Positions 36,024-44,676 of a stretch of DNA of 64,000 nucleotides are shown here, piece after piece. Numbering within the stretch: the first letter of the stretch is position 1; each line of letters opens with the position of its first letter. The DNA comes from CALCKU01 sp964534845 (lineage in GTDB: Bacteria; Pseudomonadota; Alphaproteobacteria; Caulobacterales; Maricaulaceae). The stretch is taken from assembly GCA_964534845.1 (NCBI GenBank), contig CAZHPV010000006.1:13590-77589 (forward strand). Direction: 5' to 3'. Made by a program: the position numbers and the translations under genes. The notes under the pieces were generated by a model. That model saw nothing but the letters and a program-made list of their open reading frames with translations, ran no database searches and was not told the origin of the DNA.

Positions 36024-36961
36024 GAGGGCTTGCGCTGATATTGGGCTTTTTGTTATCTGCCTGCTCGGTTCAGTCAGAGGTCGAGGCTCAAATTGATCGT
36101 CAGGTCAATCGCTCAAATAGCGCTGAGCCTGAAGCGTTAGAAAATACGCCTGCAGCCGCCCCCGTTTTTCAGGAAAAGCGCTCTATAATAACATGCCAAG
36201 GCATAATCCAACAGGGCGGTGCGGTACTGTGCCAAACCCTGCCTAATGCCAAGGTCAAAATCGCGCGCTCCGAGACTGATTTCTATTTTGAAAATGCGGA
36301 TGCAGAGGGACGGCTTATTGTCGGTTTTGACCGTGATGAAAAATCTAATTTTATCGAGACGCAGGGCGAACGTATCAGTTTTGATCTCGAGGCGAGAGAC
36401 TATGATATTTCGCGTATTGACGGCCTGCCGCCTTCGCAAGTTTCCACTTTTACTGAGGCTCAACTAAAGAAAATTCGGTCTGCGTCGGCGCGAAAGAAAG
36501 TCGGCTTTGCGTCGCGTTCTGATGTTCTGGGATTTAAAAACGGCTTTATCTATCCGGTAAAAGACTACACCAAAACAACCAATTTTGGCGCCCAACGTAT
36601 TTTAAACGGTGAAGAAAAACGGCCACATTACGGTGTAGATTTGGCTGCCGCGAAGGGGACCCCGATTTACGCGCCAGCGGACGGGATTGTGAGTCTGGCC
36701 GATGATGATTTGTATTTCGAAGGCGCGATGGTTTTGCTTGATCACGGGCAGGGTTTAATTTCCATGTATCTGCACACGGACGAAATATTGGTCAAGCCGG
36801 GCCAAAGCGTAAAGCAGGGCGAGCAAATCGCCACGGTCGGGACCCGGGGCCGTTCGACAGGCCCGCATTTATGCTGGCGTCTTAAATGGCGCAACCGTAA
36901 TCTTGACCCAGAGCTTTTAACACATTGGCCACGTGATGAGGGGCCACGTGATGCGCATTAA
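36020..36961 (+). CDS. M23 family metallopeptidase lipoprotein
   Basis: A 313-residue envelope protein. A signal peptide with lipobox LSAC (Cys15) is followed by a beta-rich domain and, from about residue 200, an M23/LysM-less peptidase: HYGVDLAAAKGTPIYAPADG (metal ligands His and Asp), LHTDEI and GPHLCWRLKWRN (remaining His ligands). All visible metal ligands are kept, so it may cut peptidoglycan cross-links rather than act as a pseudoenzyme. TTG start overlaps the DUF2093 stop. Convergent with the LpxL-like gene (1 bp apart). Confidence 0.85.
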   Translation: MRGLALILGFLLSACSVQSEVEAQIDRQVNRSNSAEPEALENTPAAAPVFQEKRSIITCQGIIQQGGAVLCQTLPNAKVKIARSETDFYFENADAEGRLIVGFDRDEKSNFIETQGERISFDLEARDYDISRIDGLPPSQVSTFTEAQLKKIRSASARKKVGFASRSDVLGFKNGFIYPVKDYTKTTNFGAQRILNGEEKRPHYGVDLAAAKGTPIYAPADGIVSLADDDLYFEGAMVLLDHGQGLISMYLHTDEILVKPGQSVKQGEQIATVGTRGRSTGPHLCWRLKWRNRNLDPELLTHWPRDEGPRDAH

Positions 36962-36962
36962 G

Positions 36963-37922
36963 CTATTTCGGTGATTTATAGTGATGTTTCGGCCAACGCC
37001 TATGTGTCCAGAACCACTGGCCGGGATTAGCGCGAATATAACGTTCGGTGAAATCCAGAATTTTAAGCACGCCGGCTTCGACATCTCGTTCACGGTTGCC
37101 CGTATTTTCAAGCTTAAAGGGCGGATTAATCGTTACGTGAAATGTCGGGCCTTTGCGTGTAACGCTCATTGATAGAAGTGGGCGTCCGGTCTTTAGCGCC
37201 AGCCTGACGGCGCCTGTTGCAGTCATGGCCTGCGTACCAAAAAAGGGCAAAGATAAGCCTTGATTGAATTTCTGATCATTGAGAATGGCAATGCTCTCAT
37301 TATTTTTTAAGGCCAAAAACAATTCACGCCCGCCCTTATGTGTTGATTTTTGTACGAGGAATTTCGTGCCATATTTTTGGCGCTGGCTTATAATGCGTTG
37401 GTCCATATAGGGGTTGTTGAGCTGACGATAGGTAATTCTAACGGTGTGATCGGACTGGGTTAGAACTGTTGCCATAACCTCCCAATTTGCAAAATGGCCG
37501 GATATAAAAATTGCAGGGTGGTATAGGTCAAGGTTCTCAACTCCGGAAATCGTCACGCGCGAATGAGGGGCGAAAGCCTTGATGCGGTGCATGAGAGGAA
37601 ACTCCGCAAATGTACGCCCCAGATTATCCCACTGATCGGATAATATGCGCGTACGCTCCGTATCAGTCAGTTTAGGAAACGCTATCTCGATCCCTGTTTT
37701 AGCGATTTTCTGTTTTGAGCTTAGCGGTCCGATCAGGCGCAAAAGCCAGCCGCCAAACACCGAGGCCGTCCCAAAGGGTAAGAGCCTTAAGACGACACTC
37801 ACTCCGTCATAGGCCAATGTCTCGAGACGCCAGATCAGTTTTCGGAAAATTGAAGGCTCGGAGCGCGGCTTTGACGGACTATTTGGCAAGTCCGGCTCTT
37901 TATTTAGCGGTCTGAAGCGCAC
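36963..37922 (-). CDS. LpxL/HtrB-like lipid A acyltransferase
   Basis: A 319-residue membrane-anchored acyltransferase of the lysophospholipid/lipid A type. The catalytic HX4E motif reads GHFANWE, and NDQKFNQGLSLPFFG and later basic residues match the HtrB family. It should add a secondary acyl chain to the lipid A precursor. The start is GTG and overlaps the end of lpxK by 23 bp; TTG at 37889 would remove the overlap. Last gene of the DUF374-waaA-lpxK-lpxL operon. Confidence 0.85.
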   Translation of the reverse strand: MRFRPLNKEPDLPNSPSKPRSEPSIFRKLIWRLETLAYDGVSVVLRLLPFGTASVFGGWLLRLIGPLSSKQKIAKTGIEIAFPKLTDTERTRILSDQWDNLGRTFAEFPLMHRIKAFAPHSRVTISGVENLDLYHPAIFISGHFANWEVMATVLTQSDHTVRITYRQLNNPYMDQRIISQRQKYGTKFLVQKSTHKGGRELFLALKNNESIAILNDQKFNQGLSLPFFGTQAMTATGAVRLALKTGRPLLSMSVTRKGPTFHVTINPPFKLENTGNRERDVEAGVLKILDFTERYIRANPGQWFWTHRRWPKHHYKSPK

Positions 37923-38913
37923 GCGCGCGCTCGATGAGGCTATGCAGTAAGCGGCGTAAGGTCAGCTCGTCTTCAAAGACAACAGAAACCGGCCACGCAT
38001 GAATTCCGCGTTTGTAACCTCGCGGCAGGCGGACATGGTCTTTTTCTGTTGTAATCAGGGCTGCGCCGTATTCTGTGGCGAGCATAAAAAGATTTTCCAC
38101 ATCGCTTTCTTTATATTTATAGTGATCGGCATAGGGAATTTCCTCGACCAGATCCGCCCCGTTGCGGCGCAAGGCGTCGAAGAATTTATTGGGACGGCCT
38201 ATGCCGGCAAAGGCATATAATTTGCCCTTAGGTGGCGGAGCTTGCGGGGCTAGGTAGGCGGAAATGGATATCTGTCCTTTAAGCTGGATTTTTAAATCTT
38301 CATCAATCGTGAAATCCTTATAGGGCTTCATCAAAATGACGGCATCTGCACGCTCAAGTGCGGCCTTTACCGGCTCGCGTAGTGGACCTGCCGGAAAAAC
38401 GCGGCCATTGCCAAATCCCGTCTCCGCATCCACGACGAGCAGCGATAATGTTTTTTCAACCAAAGGGTTTTGGTGCCCGTCATCCATAATAATTAAGGAG
38501 GCGCCGTATGAACGGGCGGCACGTGCTCCGTCATCCCGTCCCGCGGCCACCCAGACCGGGCCGTGTTTGGCGAGTAATAAAGGCTCATCTCCCACATCCA
38601 GCGCCTTGTGCTTTTCGCTGACAATTATTGGGCCTTTTTCCTGCCCGCCATACCCGCGCGTTAAGGTTACAGCGTTAATGCCCAAACGCCGCAGGCTTTT
38701 GAGCAAATATATCGCTACGGGTGTTTTGCCCGTTCCACCCAATGTCGCATTGCCTACACATATAACGGGTATACCCGGATCATAGCTTTGTGTGGTTTGT
38801 ATACGCCTTGCACTAAACCAGCTGTAAATCCACGAAAAGGGCGTAAGCAAAAGCCGGATCATGGGGGCACTATCGCGCCCGTCCTTATTAAGCCAGAACT
38901 CTGGCGGTCTCAT
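37900..38913 (-). CDS. lpxK: Tetraacyldisaccharide 4'-kinase
   Basis: A 337-residue membrane-linked P-loop kinase that phosphorylates the 4' position of lipid A. Walker A GNATLGGTGKTPV, MDDGHQNP and ITTEKDHVRLP are diagnostic. Its ATG shares one base with the stop codon of waaA (TAATG). Confidence 0.95.
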   Translation of the reverse strand: MRPPEFWLNKDGRDSAPMIRLLLTPFSWIYSWFSARRIQTTQSYDPGIPVICVGNATLGGTGKTPVAIYLLKSLRRLGINAVTLTRGYGGQEKGPIIVSEKHKALDVGDEPLLLAKHGPVWVAAGRDDGARAARSYGASLIIMDDGHQNPLVEKTLSLLVVDAETGFGNGRVFPAGPLREPVKAALERADAVILMKPYKDFTIDEDLKIQLKGQISISAYLAPQAPPPKGKLYAFAGIGRPNKFFDALRRNGADLVEEIPYADHYKYKESDVENLFMLATEYGAALITTEKDHVRLPRGYKRGIHAWPVSVVFEDELTLRRLLHSLIERARALQTAK

Positions 38914-40220
38914 TATATCCGGCCTTTAAACAAGGGTGAGATTTCGTCCCACACATAGTCCAAAATTTCATCCCGGCTTTGCGAAAACTTCAAAGCTGCC
39001 TGTGCGCGCATAAGACGCTCATCGGGATTGTTAAACAGATGTGATAGGGCTGGGGCGATCATGTCAGGATTAAATATACGTTCTGCAGCATTAAATGCAA
39101 ACATCGACATGTAGTTATCGGCGAAACTGGAAATATGCGACCCTGTTAAGACGGCATTGCCCAACCGGGCGGGTTCGAGGGGATTATGACCCTTAAGCCC
39201 TTTTATCAATGAGCCGCACACAAAGCTGATCTGGGAAAGACTATAGGCTAACCCCAATTCACCCACACTATCAAAAAAGTAGACAGCGTTAGAGCTTAGT
39301 GGGCGTTCAGCTTGCGACCTCACCCTGTAGGATAGGGGCATTTTATCCATTAACGCCGTTATGTCGTCGCGCCGTTCTGGATGTCTGGGCGCGAGAATAA
39401 GCAGGGCGTTTTTATGCTCCTCTAAAAGCGATTCATGAGCGGCAAGGATGAGTTCATCCTCGCCGGCATGCGTGCTGGCCGCACACCAAACGGGTCGGTT
39501 GCCAAGATTTTTCTTAAGCCGTTTAAGTTCTTTTTCGTCATAGGATAATGGGGGCGCGGCATCTTTAAGATTGCCACTGGGCTCAATGTTTTTGCCTAGT
39601 AAAACCGAGAGACTATTGGCGGTTTGTTCGTCTGCTGCCAAAATTTTGTCAAAACACCCAAAGAGGGCAATCGCGGATTTGCGTCGTTTGCGCCACCCAT
39701 TAAGCGAGGCTTCGCTGAGGCGGGCATTTATCAGAGCCATGCTTATATTCCGCTCTGATGTAAGTCGTATCAGATTTGGCCAAATCTCTGATTCTGCCCA
39801 TATCGCCATATCCGGCTTCCAATGATCTAGGAAATTACTGACAGATTTAGGCGCATCCAGCGGAACATATTGATGAAAGGCCCGCTTGGGTAAGCGTTTT
39901 GCCAATAAAGTGGCGGAACTCAGCGTGCCGCTTGTCACCAAAACATTGAGTTTGGGATTATAGGATAAAAACCGATCGATCAGGGGCAGAAGCATAGTAC
40001 ATTCGCCTACACTGGCACCGTGCATCCATATAAGCGGGCCTTCAGGTCGCGGCTTTTGCGATTTACCAAAGCGCTCAGAACTGCGGCTGGGATCTTCCTT
40101 TCCTTGCAACGCTCGACGCTTTACCCACAAGGGTAGGAAAGGGGATAGCATGCGCGTCAATCCCGAATAGCTACGGATGAGGGCCGTGTCTGATACGGGC
40201 ATATCTGGTCTTTCCCTCAT
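38913..40220 (-). CDS. waaA: 3-deoxy-D-manno-octulosonic acid transferase
   Basis: A 435-residue GT30 glycosyltransferase that adds Kdo to lipid IVA. N-terminal membrane anchor and WMHGASVGECTMLLPLI, WAESEIWPNL, and NPLEPARLGNAVL with GxHxxxF-like ending are typical. Two bases separate it from the DUF374 gene upstream, so the operon is tightly packed. Confidence 0.95.
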   Translation of the reverse strand: MRERPDMPVSDTALIRSYSGLTRMLSPFLPLWVKRRALQGKEDPSRSSERFGKSQKPRPEGPLIWMHGASVGECTMLLPLIDRFLSYNPKLNVLVTSGTLSSATLLAKRLPKRAFHQYVPLDAPKSVSNFLDHWKPDMAIWAESEIWPNLIRLTSERNISMALINARLSEASLNGWRKRRKSAIALFGCFDKILAADEQTANSLSVLLGKNIEPSGNLKDAAPPLSYDEKELKRLKKNLGNRPVWCAASTHAGEDELILAAHESLLEEHKNALLILAPRHPERRDDITALMDKMPLSYRVRSQAERPLSSNAVYFFDSVGELGLAYSLSQISFVCGSLIKGLKGHNPLEPARLGNAVLTGSHISSFADNYMSMFAFNAAERIFNPDMIAPALSHLFNNPDERLMRAQAALKFSQSRDEILDYVWDEISPLFKGRI

Positions 40221-40222
40221 GG

Positions 40223-40939
40223 CTATAGCGGTTCCGGTTCTGTTGGCGTAAGGCCGAGCGCACTGTCTGCTTTTGCCAGATAAAGGTTCATTTCCGTCTC
40301 GATTTTTAGACGAATGGTCTCAAGCGTCGTTTCATCTGTCTGGGGAGGGATAAAGACGGGTGTCCCCCAAATGATTTTCCCGCGTCCAAATGGCAAGGGC
40401 CAAATAAAACGATCCCATGTGGTAAATTGTTTCCGGTTTCTTACGGCAAAGCTACAGGGGAGCAAGGGGGCGCCTGTTAAGCGCGCCAATCTAAGCGGGC
40501 CGTGGCTAAGTCGTTGCCTTGGGCCGCGCGGGCCGTCAGGGGTAATGACGATGCAGGCGCCGTCTGCAATAGCTGTGACGATTTCCTGAGAGGCTCTTGC
40601 TCCGCCTTTAGCTTTTGTGGTTTTTGCTTTGCGCGCGGAACCCCGAATGGTTTTAAGGCCGAGAAAGTGGGAACAATGGGCGACAATATTACCGTCTCTC
40701 GAACGTGAGATTAGGACGTGCGGAGGTTGCCAAGTCTTTTTCCATGCTGAATTTAGCATTAAAAACCGCGAATGCCAGGTTAGGGCAATAAGGCCTTCGC
40801 CGTTTCCAATAATCGGAGCTGCTATGTCGCTGCGTTCAAAATCCCAACGGGTGGTGTATTTTACAATGACCATATAGGCCGCGACTAACAGGCCTAATGC
40901 TTTTTGTAAGGCGCTTGAGCGCATGAAGCGTTTGAACAC
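40223..40939 (-). CDS. DUF374 lysophospholipid acyltransferase family protein
   Basis: A 238-residue membrane protein of the DUF374 (LPLAT-like) group. Seen: WHSRFLMLNSAW, ISRSRDGNIVAHCSHFLGLKTIRG and ITPDGPRGPRQR, the family's conserved blocks. It opens the lipid A operon (DUF374-waaA-lpxK-lpxL), an arrangement repeated in Alphaproteobacteria. The acyl acceptor is not known. Confidence 0.85.
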   Translation of the reverse strand: MFKRFMRSSALQKALGLLVAAYMVIVKYTTRWDFERSDIAAPIIGNGEGLIALTWHSRFLMLNSAWKKTWQPPHVLISRSRDGNIVAHCSHFLGLKTIRGSARKAKTTKAKGGARASQEIVTAIADGACIVITPDGPRGPRQRLSHGPLRLARLTGAPLLPCSFAVRNRKQFTTWDRFIWPLPFGRGKIIWGTPVFIPPQTDETTLETIRLKIETEMNLYLAKADSALGLTPTEPEPL

Positions 40940-40990
40940 GCGCGGCCTCCCTGTTATGCCTGTGTTTTAATCTTTAAAGGCATATGACAG

Positions 40991-41650
40991 ATGAGCCTAG
41001 ACCTCAATATCCCAGCTCATAGAAAACAGGCCTTGCGCGAGCTTTATTGGGGCGATCACGGGTTTTTGCGTCTGTGGTTTCACAATCATCATCATTTGGG
41101 TGAGGGGATGTATCGTGAAAATCAACCCTCACCAAAGCGGATTGCTATATGGGCAGATATGGGGATTAAAACGGTTATCAATTTGCGCGGAGAAAGTCCG
41201 AAAGGCTATTATCTTCTAGAGAAGGAGGCCTGCAAGGCGCACGGCTTAACATTAATTGATTACCGTATGTATTCGCGCGATGTACATGACGCTAAGACAA
41301 TAAAGGGCGCGCGTGACTTATTTGAGACGATAGAATACCCTGCCGTAATGCATTGTAAATCCGGCGCAGATAGAACCGGTATTATGGGCGTTTTGTATAG
41401 ACATTTTAAACTCGGCGAGCCCATCGCAAAGGCTGTTGAGCAGTTGGATTTTAAATATTTACATGTCCGTCAGGGGAAAACTGGCATGTTGGATTTCTTC
41501 TTTAAGGATTACCTCGCCTATGCCGAGATACACGGGACGGACTTTATGGAGTGGGTTGAGACGGTTTATGAGCCCCAAGATGTCAAAGCCCGTTTTATGA
41601 GCCATTGGTCAGGAAATGCCTTAACGGAGTTTATTTTACGGCGCGAATGA
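40991..41650 (+). CDS. Tyrosine-phosphatase-like protein next to lipid A genes
   Basis: A 219-residue protein with the Cys-phosphatase loop HCKSGADRTG (Cys122, Arg128) and an upstream NLRGESPKGYYL stretch like the DSP/PTP-like hydrolase superfamily. No signal peptide is clear. It is divergent from the lipid A operon. In Caulobacter the PTP-like protein CtpA is needed for removal of lipid A phosphates; the gene here could be its counterpart, inferred from the motif and location only. Alternative: a phosphotyrosine or phosphoinositide-type phosphatase. Confidence 0.75.
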   Translation: MSLDLNIPAHRKQALRELYWGDHGFLRLWFHNHHHLGEGMYRENQPSPKRIAIWADMGIKTVINLRGESPKGYYLLEKEACKAHGLTLIDYRMYSRDVHDAKTIKGARDLFETIEYPAVMHCKSGADRTGIMGVLYRHFKLGEPIAKAVEQLDFKYLHVRQGKTGMLDFFFKDYLAYAEIHGTDFMEWVETVYEPQDVKARFMSHWSGNALTEFILRRE

Positions 41651-41781
41651 TTTCGATTTGTAGTGTTTCAGGCGAATTGGGCCTCAAGGTCGCGGCGATA
41701 TTGTATCTCTCACGCGCGATGTTAGGACGACATTTTTTAAGAAAAATCCATTAGTCAAGCGTCTTATTGCGGAGTTCTCTT

Positions 41782-41793
41782 CACATATATGTG
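41782..41793. promoter_or_regulatory. 12-bp perfect palindrome
   Basis: CACATATATGTG, 35 bp before the -35 box of the repeat-protein promoter. Could be an operator; chance is possible in this AT-rich gap. Confidence 0.25.
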
Positions 41794-41827
41794 TCTATTC
41801 TGTTAAGTAAATTTGAGAAAATATGCC

Positions 41828-41857
41828 TTGAGATGGACATATTTAAGCTTTTAGTAT
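41828..41857 (+). promoter_or_regulatory. Likely promoter of the secreted repeat protein
   Basis: -35 TTGAGA (41828-41833) and -10 TAGTAT (41852-41857) with an 18-bp spacer, 37 bp before the start codon. Confidence 0.5.
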
Positions 41858-41894
41858 GGTCCGGATTTTCACAAGAGATATTCAGGAGATACTC

Positions 41895-42461
41895 ATGACT
41901 AAATTTAAATCCGCGCTTATCATTTCAACGACTTTAGCCCTTTTTGCAGCCACGCCGGTTATCGCACAATCTTACGGCAGCGGTGCCGCTAAGGATAAGG
42001 TGGTGGATACCGTTAAGGACGAAGCTGTCAAAAGAGCAAAAGATAAGGCCTATGGTTCTGCTGACAAAGCCACTGACGGCGCTGTGGAAAAAGCCAAAGA
42101 CGCTTACGGGTCTGGCGAAAAAGCCAAAGACGCTTACGGGTCTGGCGAAAAAGCCAAAGAATCCTATGGCTCTGGTGATAAAGCTAAAGAAGCTTATGGA
42201 TCCGGTGATAAGCCATCGCATGGTTCAGGTACCACTGACACGACATCACATGGTTCAGGTACAACCGGTACCACATCACATGGTTCAGGAACAACGACGA
42301 CGACATCACATGGTTCAGGTACAACCCAAACAACAACGACAAGCACATCTTCGGGGTCTAGCTACTCAAGTGGTTCGACTGTACTCAATTGCCCAACAGG
42401 TACGCGCGCCCAGCCTGATGGTACATGTCTGATAGTCGGGAATTATTTTCCAGGCTCTTAA
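41895..42461 (+). CDS. Secreted low-complexity repeat protein
   Basis: A 188-residue protein with a signal peptide (1-25, cleavage after VIA). Residues 30-65 are charged. From about 66 come four 10-residue units AYGSG(E/D)KAK(D/E), then four units of SHGSGTTxTT, then a Ser/Thr-rich linker and a C-terminal two-cysteine loop (LNCPTGTRAQPDGTCLIVG). Both repeat units are 10 residues long and contain a GSG core, so one family of repeats may have given rise to the other. Likely periplasmic or surface; function unknown. ATG with AGGAG 7 bp upstream, 13 codons inside the longer open frame. Confidence 0.75.
   Translation: MTKFKSALIISTTLALFAATPVIAQSYGSGAAKDKVVDTVKDEAVKRAKDKAYGSADKATDGAVEKAKDAYGSGEKAKDAYGSGEKAKESYGSGDKAKEAYGSGDKPSHGSGTTDTTSHGSGTTGTTSHGSGTTTTTSHGSGTTQTTTTSTSSGSSYSSGSTVLNCPTGTRAQPDGTCLIVGNYFPGS
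42091..42330 (+). repeat. 30-bp tandem repeats within the repeat-protein gene
   Basis: Two identical 30-bp units at 42091-42120 and 42121-42150, two diverged ones to 42210, then about four units built on the stretch catcacatggttcagg. All stay in frame. Recent duplication is shown by the identical pair. Confidence 0.85.
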
Positions 42462-42491
42462 AGCCACATAGATTAAAGTTAAAACACGATA

Positions 42492-42520
42492 AACCGCCCA
42501 GTTTTTGGGCGGTTTTTTTT
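42492..42520 (+). terminator. Rho-independent terminator of the repeat-protein gene
   Basis: Perfect 9-bp stem AACCGCCCA/TGGGCGGTT (42492-42500, 42506-42514) with 5-nt loop and eight T, 31 bp after the stop codon. Confidence 0.93.
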
Positions 42521-42529
42521 ATTTAAATT

Positions 42530-44266
42530 TTAGCCGCAGATTCTGGGCTCAGTTAGCCTGACCGGCCTGAAATGAAACCATTTACGAAACCATTTTGGAT
42601 GTAGAATTGTTTCAATATCTTCTGATAAGGTGTCGGCGGTCATATTTTTATAGGCTTTGCCATTACGTGTATAGCTTACGACAGCGCCGGGCGTATCAGA
42701 TACAAAAGCGAGGAGGTCGTAATAAACTTCAGCGCGTTCATTCACGTCATATGTGGCTATAATATTGCGCGGCGTAACCTCGGTGACTTTCGCGACATCT
42801 TCCAAATATTTAAACGGTTTAGGGACGTTTTTCATCACCAAGTGATTACTAACGCCGGCCTCCAATCTCAAATTTGAGAACATGTTTACCGCCTGTGCTG
42901 TTTTCAAACCAAAATAGGGCATAGCGCAATTTGCAAAAAATAGAGCTGTTGCCATTCCACCAATAACATTGGCACTCGCGCGGTTTTCGGTGGGGGTTAG
43001 GCGTTGTTGAGAGCTCCCATGGCGCATTATCACAAAGCAGAAGGGCAGTAATATGGGGAGCATAAGGATTGTGACTATTGAATATTGACGTGTGAGAGCC
43101 ATTAAGATCACCAGAAAAACCAAGATCAAAGCCGCGCCGATATAAACTGGGTGCCGTTTTCTATCAGTTATGAATTTCATGAGAGTTGAATTTTGTATAT
43201 TGAGAGCGGCCTCTTCGTTTAGGAATAGGCAGTGCAGTGCGATCGCGAGCGTCGTAAATGTAATATACATGGCGTAACCGCTAAGGGCGAGTAAGATATG
43301 AAAACAAATGCCGCAGATAATGCCGATATGGCGCCAACGTTTTGATAACAACATCAAGACAAGTATGGTCTCAATGATAAATGTGCCATAAATGGCAAGG
43401 TAATACATGGCATCAAAACGTATGAGATTAAGCGGTGTTGGCATTTTATGCCATAATGACACGGCGCAACTTGTGTCGGGATTTAGAAAATCGGAATTGA
43501 TTTTGTGAAACACACCCCAAAAATACATTACAAATAATGTGCCTTGCCCGGCGACGGTGAAATTAGTGAAAATTTGCGTCCAGCTTCTGCCCCGTAAAGC
43601 CGTATAAATAAAGGCGAACCAATAGCCTAAAATTGCAAAGTTTCTGACGATAGTGTGGTTTGAATTAATAGGTGCTTGTGCGATAGCGCTTATGGTACTT
43701 GTCAACATAAGTAGAAAAAGCAGGCGCGAAGATTGGGGCTTAAAAAATAAGAAAATTGCAGATATCAAGAGAAGCACCAGGTCCCAATCCGGTGGTAAAC
43801 GTCCATATTTCAGCGTGTAATTAAAAAAATGGAAGATCGAGAAAAGCGAAAATAAAAGCCCGAAAATTGTTGCGCGGGCTTGTGCGCCTTGCTCTTCAGG
43901 CATGATTTGAGTGCGTCCCATTGCAAATAGAACCAACCATCGACCTGCACGCAAAATGGGATAGAGGAACGCGGCTAAAAACCCAATCGACATAATCCAT
44001 TTATTTATTTTATTGAACAGGGTTGAAGGCGTTGAAAGCAGGGCTAAATGATTAACGGCTTCATGGCCACCTATAAGACGGCCGTCTAAATCTATGACCA
44101 TGCCCTTATCCAGATTAAATCCCTTTTTGATAAGGTCATTCTTTTTGTCGGGATGTTCACGCAGGTCAATGAGTGTGATGGGTCCAGCCGTCTCTTTTAT
44201 ACGTATTAGAGACATATATTTTTGGCAAAAGGGGCAATCCCCGTCGTAAAAAACACTTAAGGCCAT
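42530..44266 (-). CDS. DCC thiol-redox domain fused to an HTTM-like membrane domain
   Basis: A 578-residue protein. Residues 1-100 are a DCC (DUF393) thioredoxin-like domain with YDGDCPFC (Cys11, Cys14). Residues about 105-430 contain about eight to ten hydrophobic segments, with FHKINSDFLNPD and other features like HTTM (vitamin K carboxylase-related) proteins; the last 140 residues are polar with a membrane-like stretch. HTTM proteins and DCC proteins are often neighbours; here they are one chain. The partner substrate is unknown. Its upstream region carries a structured locus. Confidence 0.8.
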   Translation of the reverse strand: MALSVFYDGDCPFCQKYMSLIRIKETAGPITLIDLREHPDKKNDLIKKGFNLDKGMVIDLDGRLIGGHEAVNHLALLSTPSTLFNKINKWIMSIGFLAAFLYPILRAGRWLVLFAMGRTQIMPEEQGAQARATIFGLLFSLFSIFHFFNYTLKYGRLPPDWDLVLLLISAIFLFFKPQSSRLLFLLMLTSTISAIAQAPINSNHTIVRNFAILGYWFAFIYTALRGRSWTQIFTNFTVAGQGTLFVMYFWGVFHKINSDFLNPDTSCAVSLWHKMPTPLNLIRFDAMYYLAIYGTFIIETILVLMLLSKRWRHIGIICGICFHILLALSGYAMYITFTTLAIALHCLFLNEEAALNIQNSTLMKFITDRKRHPVYIGAALILVFLVILMALTRQYSIVTILMLPILLPFCFVIMRHGSSQQRLTPTENRASANVIGGMATALFFANCAMPYFGLKTAQAVNMFSNLRLEAGVSNHLVMKNVPKPFKYLEDVAKVTEVTPRNIIATYDVNERAEVYYDLLAFVSDTPGAVVSYTRNGKAYKNMTADTLSEDIETILHPKWFRKWFHFRPVRLTEPRICG

Positions 44267-44318
44267 AAACTCCCCCTCACGCTCTATAATATGCGATAAG
44301 TGTTTAACTTTCCGTGAA

Positions 44319-44352
44319 ACAACAAAGCCCGCCTCACAGTATGAGGCGGGCT
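44319..44352 (-). terminator. Strong hairpin terminator (minus strand)
   Basis: An 11-bp perfect stem (AGCCCGCCTCA 44326-44336, TGAGGCGGGCT 44342-44352) with a 5-nt loop. On the minus strand TTTGTTGTTT follows. No annotated gene end is near (msrB ends 324 bp upstream), suggesting an unannotated transcript ends here. Confidence 0.75.
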
Positions 44353-44492
44353 CGTTTTGAAGTTTGGGTCTTACCGGACATCATGCCGGTTTCAAGATAG
44401 ATAGCTCTTTACCCAATTTCGTTTTTACGAAAGGGCTGATCTAACAGCTTTGGGCAGACCCCTCAAAATAGATAGACAAATCAGACCTCCTT
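44326..44492 (-). ncRNA. Candidate small RNA or leader transcript
   Basis: On the minus strand, a perfect AAGGAGGT (44492-44485) is followed by a TTG-initiated 12-codon ORF (MSIYFEGSAQSC), a stem with CGAAA/TTTCG arms (around 44415-44433), a small CCGGT/ACCGG stem (44373-44390) and the strong terminator. It may be a small RNA with a leader peptide, or an attenuator for the DCC-HTTM gene that starts 53 bp after the terminator. No family is recognised. Confidence 0.35.
44441..44479 (-). CDS. Possible 12-residue leader peptide
   Basis: TTG start, 5 bp after a perfect AAGGAGGT; codes for MSIYFEGSAQSC then TAG. No run of one amino acid that would point to a classical attenuator. Confidence 0.2.
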   Translation of the reverse strand: MSIYFEGSAQSC

Positions 44493-44565
44493 TCATAAAT
44501 GCGGCCCCACTATGGGACGGCTCATGACGAAAGTCTGCGATAAATTCCGGTAAAAATCAATCCTG

Positions 44566-44581
44566 AAATTTCATGAAATTT
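44566..44581. promoter_or_regulatory. 16-bp perfect palindrome
   Basis: AAATTTCATGAAATTT, its own complement, located between msrB (its 3' end) and the candidate small RNA. Possible operator for the minus-strand transcript starting below it. Confidence 0.3.
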
Positions 44582-44676
44582 TTTACAGCGTTTACGCTGG
44601 CTTAAGGAAATCAACCCAGTCTAACGCGGCTCAATAAAAGCCGCGACATAGTTGGGGGCTAGACCCCTAAATTCGC

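Larger units (their letters stand above)
44267..44676. other. 410-bp intergenic region with structured minus-strand elements
   Basis: It lies between msrB and the DCC-HTTM gene. It holds a strong minus-strand terminator (44319-44352), inverted repeats, an AAGGAGGT site with a 12-codon ORF and a 16-bp palindrome (44566-44581). See separate entries. No known RNA family was recognised. Confidence 0.6.

Noticed and set aside
42091..42330. Possible CRISPR-like array
   Set aside because: Repeats are tandem, without unique spacers, in frame and in a secreted protein gene; no cas genes.
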